Part shown: piece by piece, positions 61,554-64,000 of the stretch
Layout of the letters: every line of letters starts with the position of its first letter
Position numbering within the stretch: position 1 is the first letter of the stretch
Source: Acidimicrobiaceae bacterium
GTDB lineage: Bacteria; Actinomycetota; Acidimicrobiia; Acidimicrobiales; JAUTXP01
Length of the DNA: 64,000 nucleotides
Direction: 5' to 3'
NCBI GenBank assembly: GCA_030837965.1
Contig: JAUTXP010000001.1
Location: forward strand, 1 to 64,000
Notes under the pieces: generated by a model
Databases searched by the model: none
The model's input: only the letters and a program-made list of their open reading frames with translations
What the model was told of the DNA's origin: nothing
Program-made: the position numbers and the translations under genes

Positions 61554-62516
61554 TCAGGGGTTGGCGATCCAGTCTGCGTAGGCATGGGCGAACAGGGCGG
61601 GCATCCCGCCCGTGTGCACGAAGACGGTCCGGGTGTCGGGTGCGACGCGCCCTTCCCGGCGGGCCGCGATGAGCCCGGCCATGGCCTTGCCGGTATAGAC
61701 CGGGTCGAGCACAAGGCCCTCGGTGGCCGCGGCCAGGCCCAGCGCCTCCCTGCATTCGTCCGTGGTGGCGCCGTAGCCCGCGCCGTACCGGCCGCGGTCG
61801 ATCTGCACATCGCCGATGGGGGCCGGGCGGCCACACGCCTCCGCGATGGCCGCGGCCTTGGCGGGCACCTGCATGTCGAGGTCCGGGCGCGTGCCCACGT
61901 CGACGCCCAGCACCTTGGCGTGGTCGCCCAGTCCGGCCACCAGCCCGGCGTGGGTGCCGCCCGAACCGTCGGCCACCACCACCAGCCCGAGGTCGGGCAG
62001 GTCGCCCAACAGCTCGTCGGCCGCGGCCACGTAGCCCATGGCCCCCACCGTCGACGCGCCACCGATGGGCATGCGATACGGGCGCTTGCCCTCGGTGGCC
62101 AGGCGCACGGCCTCCTCCTCGATCACCGCCTCCAAGCCGTAGTAGTCGAGCTCGCCCGCCCACACGATGTCGGGTCGCAGCAGCAGGTCGAGCACCACGT
62201 TGCCGGTGGGCGTGGCCGGCGGCCGAGACGAGATGACCACCGTGCAGTCGAGCCCCAGCTTGTTGGCCGCGGCCGCGGTCATGCGCACATGGTTGCTCTG
62301 CCTGCCGCCGCCCGTGAGGAGCGTGTCGCATCCTTGGGCCATGGCGTCGGCGCACAGGTAGGCCAACTTGCGGGCCTTGTTCCCGCCACCCGCCAGGCCC
62401 GTGCAGTCGTCCCGCTTCACGAACAGCGCCCCAGGCTCGAAGCCGATGGCCCGCCCCAGCCGGTCGGCGGGCTCGAGCGGCGTGGGCACGTGGGCCAGCC
62501 CGGGGAGAGGGTCCAT
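61554..62516 (-). CDS. PLP-dependent D-cysteine desulfhydrase/ACC-deaminase-family enzyme
   Basis: 320 residues from the ATG at 62516. Fold type II PLP enzyme: GGGNKARKL with candidate PLP Lys47, GGGRQSNHVRMTAAAA, IGGASTVGAMGYVAAADE, VADGSGGTHAGL and a C-terminal VHTGGMPALFA. It should deaminate D-cysteine or a related small amino acid to a keto acid and ammonia. ACC-deaminase and D-cysteine desulfhydrase cannot be separated on these motifs. Leaderless: -10 TAGCGT ends 7 bases before the ATG, sharing its TA with the -10 of the divergent FKBP gene. Confidence 0.87.
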   Translation of the reverse strand: MDPLPGLAHVPTPLEPADRLGRAIGFEPGALFVKRDDCTGLAGGGNKARKLAYLCADAMAQGCDTLLTGGGRQSNHVRMTAAAANKLGLDCTVVISSRPPATPTGNVVLDLLLRPDIVWAGELDYYGLEAVIEEEAVRLATEGKRPYRMPIGGASTVGAMGYVAAADELLGDLPDLGLVVVADGSGGTHAGLVAGLGDHAKVLGVDVGTRPDLDMQVPAKAAAIAEACGRPAPIGDVQIDRGRYGAGYGATTDECREALGLAAATEGLVLDPVYTGKAMAGLIAARREGRVAPDTRTVFVHTGGMPALFAHAYADWIANP

Positions 62517-62523
62517 CGGCCGG

Positions 62524-62533
62524 ACGCTACCGT
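62524..62533. promoter_or_regulatory. Shared divergent -10: ACGCTACCGT
   Basis: Plus-strand TACCGT (62528-62533) ends 7 bases before the FKBP ATG; minus-strand TAGCGT (62524-62529) ends 7 bases before the PLP enzyme ATG. The TA at 62528-62529 is common to both; the start codons are 24 bases apart. Confidence 0.6.
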
Positions 62534-62540
62534 CGTCGCC

Positions 62541-62918
62541 ATGCCCGACCCCACCAAGCCCGACGTGTCCATCCCCGACGGCCCGCCGCCCGCCGAGCTC
62601 CTCATCGAGGACATCGATGTGGGCGACGGCGACGAGGCCGTGGCAGGCACCACGGTCGACGTGCACTACGTCGGCGTCTCGTGGTCCACCGGCAAACAGT
62701 TCGACGCTTCGTGGGACAGGAACGCGACCCTGCCCTTCACGCTGGGCACGGGCCAGGTCATCCAAGGCTGGGATCGAGGGGTGGCGGGCATGCGGGTCGG
62801 GGGCAGGCGCAGGCTCACCATCCCGCCCGACCTGGCCTACGGCTCGCGCGGCGCGGGCAGCGTCATCGGGCCGGACGAGACCCTGGTCTTCGTGGTCGAC
62901 CTCATCACCGTGCGATGA
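62541..62918 (+). CDS. FKBP-type peptidyl-prolyl isomerase
   Basis: 125 residues from the ATG at 62541; an acidic N end precedes the FKBP fold: VDVHYVGVSWSTGKQFDASW, PFTLGTGQVIQGWDRGVAGM, GGRRRLTIPPDLAYGSRG and VFVVDLITV. No signal peptide, so it acts in the cytoplasm, as a foldase. Its stop overlaps the next gene by 4 bases, so the pair is coupled. Confidence 0.94.
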   Translation: MPDPTKPDVSIPDGPPPAELLIEDIDVGDGDEAVAGTTVDVHYVGVSWSTGKQFDASWDRNATLPFTLGTGQVIQGWDRGVAGMRVGGRRRLTIPPDLAYGSRGAGSVIGPDETLVFVVDLITVR

Positions 62919-63562
62919 CCGCTCCGGCGGCGGCCGTGCCCGCGCCGCTGTCGGCCGGGCTGCAACGGCTCGTCGACGCGGCCGACGCGGCCTTGCGGGC
63001 AGGCGGCACCGAGCGCCAGATGTGCGAGGCCATGCGCCCGGCCATGGCCGCCCTGTTGGCCGAGCGTGACGAAGGCGAGGGCGAGGGCGGCGGGGGCGAG
63101 GGCGGCGGCCCCGTGCCCGCCCAGGCCAAGGAGCCGTTCGAGGGCGCCGCGGTGGGCAATCTGCTGTACGCCGACCCGGACGGGCGCTTCCACATCCTCG
63201 CCGTGGTGTTCCCCGAAGGGACGTCGTCGGGCGTGCACCACCACGGGTGCTGGGGCGTGATCGGGTACCTCGAAGGGGGCGACGAGGAGACCCGCTACGA
63301 CGACGACCTCAACGAGGTCAGCCGCAGGCGGTGGCAGGAGGGCGACATCGCCTTCCTCCTGCCCGAGGAGGGCGAGGGCTGGCACCGGGTCCGGGGGCTG
63401 GGGGACGAGCACGCGGGTGGGGCGGGCGTGAGCATCCACGTGTTGTGCCTGCTTCCCGCCGACCACCCGCACCGGTTCTACGACCGGGCCTCGGGCCGCA
63501 TCCTCGACTTCCCGTTCGTCGAAGTCGCCCCCGGCCGCTGGCGCGCCACCATCGCCGACTGA
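62915..63562 (+). CDS. Cupin / cysteine-dioxygenase-like protein
   Basis: 215 residues. A helical start, then a Gly/Glu-rich insertion (EGEGGGGEGGG). The cupin has GTSSGVHHHGCWGVIGYLEG with the His ligands, and a distal IHVLCLLPADHP. The pattern resembles cysteine-dioxygenase-type metal sites (HxH plus distant His). It could oxidise a thiol; the divergent neighbour is a D-cysteine desulfhydrase-like enzyme, so sulfur amino acid use is a consistent idea. It ends 36 bases before a palindromic repeat. Confidence 0.8.
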   Translation: MTAPAAAVPAPLSAGLQRLVDAADAALRAGGTERQMCEAMRPAMAALLAERDEGEGEGGGGEGGGPVPAQAKEPFEGAAVGNLLYADPDGRFHILAVVFPEGTSSGVHHHGCWGVIGYLEGGDEETRYDDDLNEVSRRRWQEGDIAFLLPEEGEGWHRVRGLGDEHAGGAGVSIHVLCLLPADHPHRFYDRASGRILDFPFVEVAPGRWRATIAD

Positions 63563-63597
63563 CTCACCAGGCCCGCCGCCCTTCCCCCGCCGCCCTT

Positions 63598-63653
63598 CCG
63601 CATTTGGGCGTACTTTCCGACCGTTTTCGACCACAAACTGCGCCCAAATGCGG
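63598..63653. repeat. Palindromic repeat, family A copy 2
   Basis: Perfect 13-base arms CCGCATTTGGGCG (63598-63610) and CGCCCAAATGCGG (63641-63653), 30-base loop. Inverted relative to the copy at 20915-20963. Lies in the 147-base convergent gap between the cupin and cca genes. Confidence 0.8.
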
Positions 63654-63709
63654 GATACCACCACAACCGGCACAACCGGCCGCGGTCCACGAAAGGCTTC
63701 GGCGCGTCG

Positions 63710-64000
63710 CTACGACTGCGAGGCCCACCACTCGTCGAGCCTGCGCAGGGCCTCGTCCTCCCCTAGCGGGCCCTCCTCCAGGCGCAGCTCGAGCAGATAG
63801 GCCAGCGCCTGCCCCACCACCGGCCCGGGCCGCACGCCGAGGTGCTCCATCACCCGCCTGCCGTCGACATCGGGCCGCACGGAGTCCAGCTCCTCGCGCT
63901 CACGCAGCTCGGCGATGCGCCGCTCGAGCATGTCCATCCGCCGCTCCAGCTCCTCGGCCCTGCGCTTGTTGCGCGTCGTGCAGTCGGCCCTCGTCAACTG
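63710..64000 (-). CDS. cca: CCA tRNA nucleotidyltransferase, C-terminal part
   Basis: The last 96 or so codons of a gene that starts beyond the window. The sequence RADCTTRNKRRAEELERR, RELREREELDS-like helix, GRRVMEHLGVRPGPVVGQAL and EEGPLGEDEA are typical of the tail domain of bacterial CCA-adding enzymes. It completes the 3' end of tRNAs; the tRNA-Gly of this window lacks an encoded CCA and needs it. Mycobacterial pcnA (Rv3907c) is also near the chromosome origin. Confidence 0.88.
   Translation of the reverse strand, partial: QLTRADCTTRNKRRAEELERRMDMLERRIAELREREELDSVRPDVDGRRVMEHLGVRPGPVVGQALAYLLELRLEEGPLGEDEALRRLDEWWASQS

Overview
The window is a very GC-rich, gene-dense bacterial chromosome segment with actinobacterial hallmarks: a dnaK-grpE-dnaJ-hspR operon with a HAIR-like operator, a MerR-type HspR, a large membrane Fe-S reductase of the Rv0338c type, a DUF5318 protein, and many genes that begin a few bases after a TANNNT -10 box with no Shine-Dalgarno sequence (leaderless). 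The 48-64 kb part (dnaB, rplI, rpsR, ssb, rpsF, a PBP1, DUF5318, PadR, ino1, and a tRNA nucleotidyltransferase end) matches the gene neighbourhood known from the Mycobacterium tuberculosis origin region (Rv0046c-Rv0058, pcnA). The gene mix fits a deep actinobacterial lineage such as Acidimicrobiia, but that placement is inference.

Layout. 1-8957 (minus): a tightly coupled cassette of UDP-sugar dehydrogenase, a glycosidase-GT2 fusion, an ABC exporter with an extra Ig-like domain, and a two-domain glycosyltransferase that runs off the window. 9-10.8 kb: a stand-alone degenerate receiver protein and a low-complexity wall protein with a sortase-like LAFTG tail. 10.9-15 kb: the heat-shock operon, divergent from gpmA. 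15.8-20.9 kb: winged-helix regulator, Fe-S reductase, ABC exporter. 21.1-31.6 kb (plus): an exopolysaccharide locus (GT4-GT4 fusion, polymerase-like membrane protein, GT4, nucleotidyltransferase-kinase fusion, flippase, priming sugar-phosphate transferase, sugar oxidoreductase). 31.5-35.3 kb (minus): acetyltransferase, aminotransferase and Wzz/BY-kinase. 35.5-40 kb (minus): small charged secreted protein, DUF4012 membrane protein and three LuxR-type regulators in tandem. 40.2 kb: tRNA-Gly(CCC). 40.4-48.4 kb: housekeeping genes (ABC-F, PiT with a frameshifted DUF47 partner, MOSC, dut, EamA transporter, VOC, hydrolase). 48.4-52 kb: rpsF-ssb-rpsR-rplI-dnaB. 52.3-64 kb: DUF192, panB, PBP1, DUF5318, PadR, ino1 (with an in-frame TAA), nuclease-like, methyltransferase, PLP deaminase-like, FKBP, cupin, and the cca 3' end.

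How the parts fit. The first cassette and the 21-35 kb locus together can make activated sugars (UDP-uronate; 3-oxidation, amination and N-acetylation in WlbA/WlbE/WlbB style), prime undecaprenyl phosphate, extend, flip and polymerise a glycan, and control chain length by a BY-kinase. A recurrent element, (C/A)ACCCCTGG placed 20-21 bases before a -10 box, lies upstream of several of these genes and of one LuxR regulator, so I propose one exopolysaccharide regulon, perhaps run by the LuxR trio.

Other structure: two pairs of imperfectly matching long palindromic repeats, two divergent gene pairs whose leaderless promoters share a single TA dinucleotide, a near-consensus SOS box before dnaB, and two gene-breaking lesions (a 4-base duplication in DUF47, an ochre codon in ino1) that are either assembly errors or real decay.
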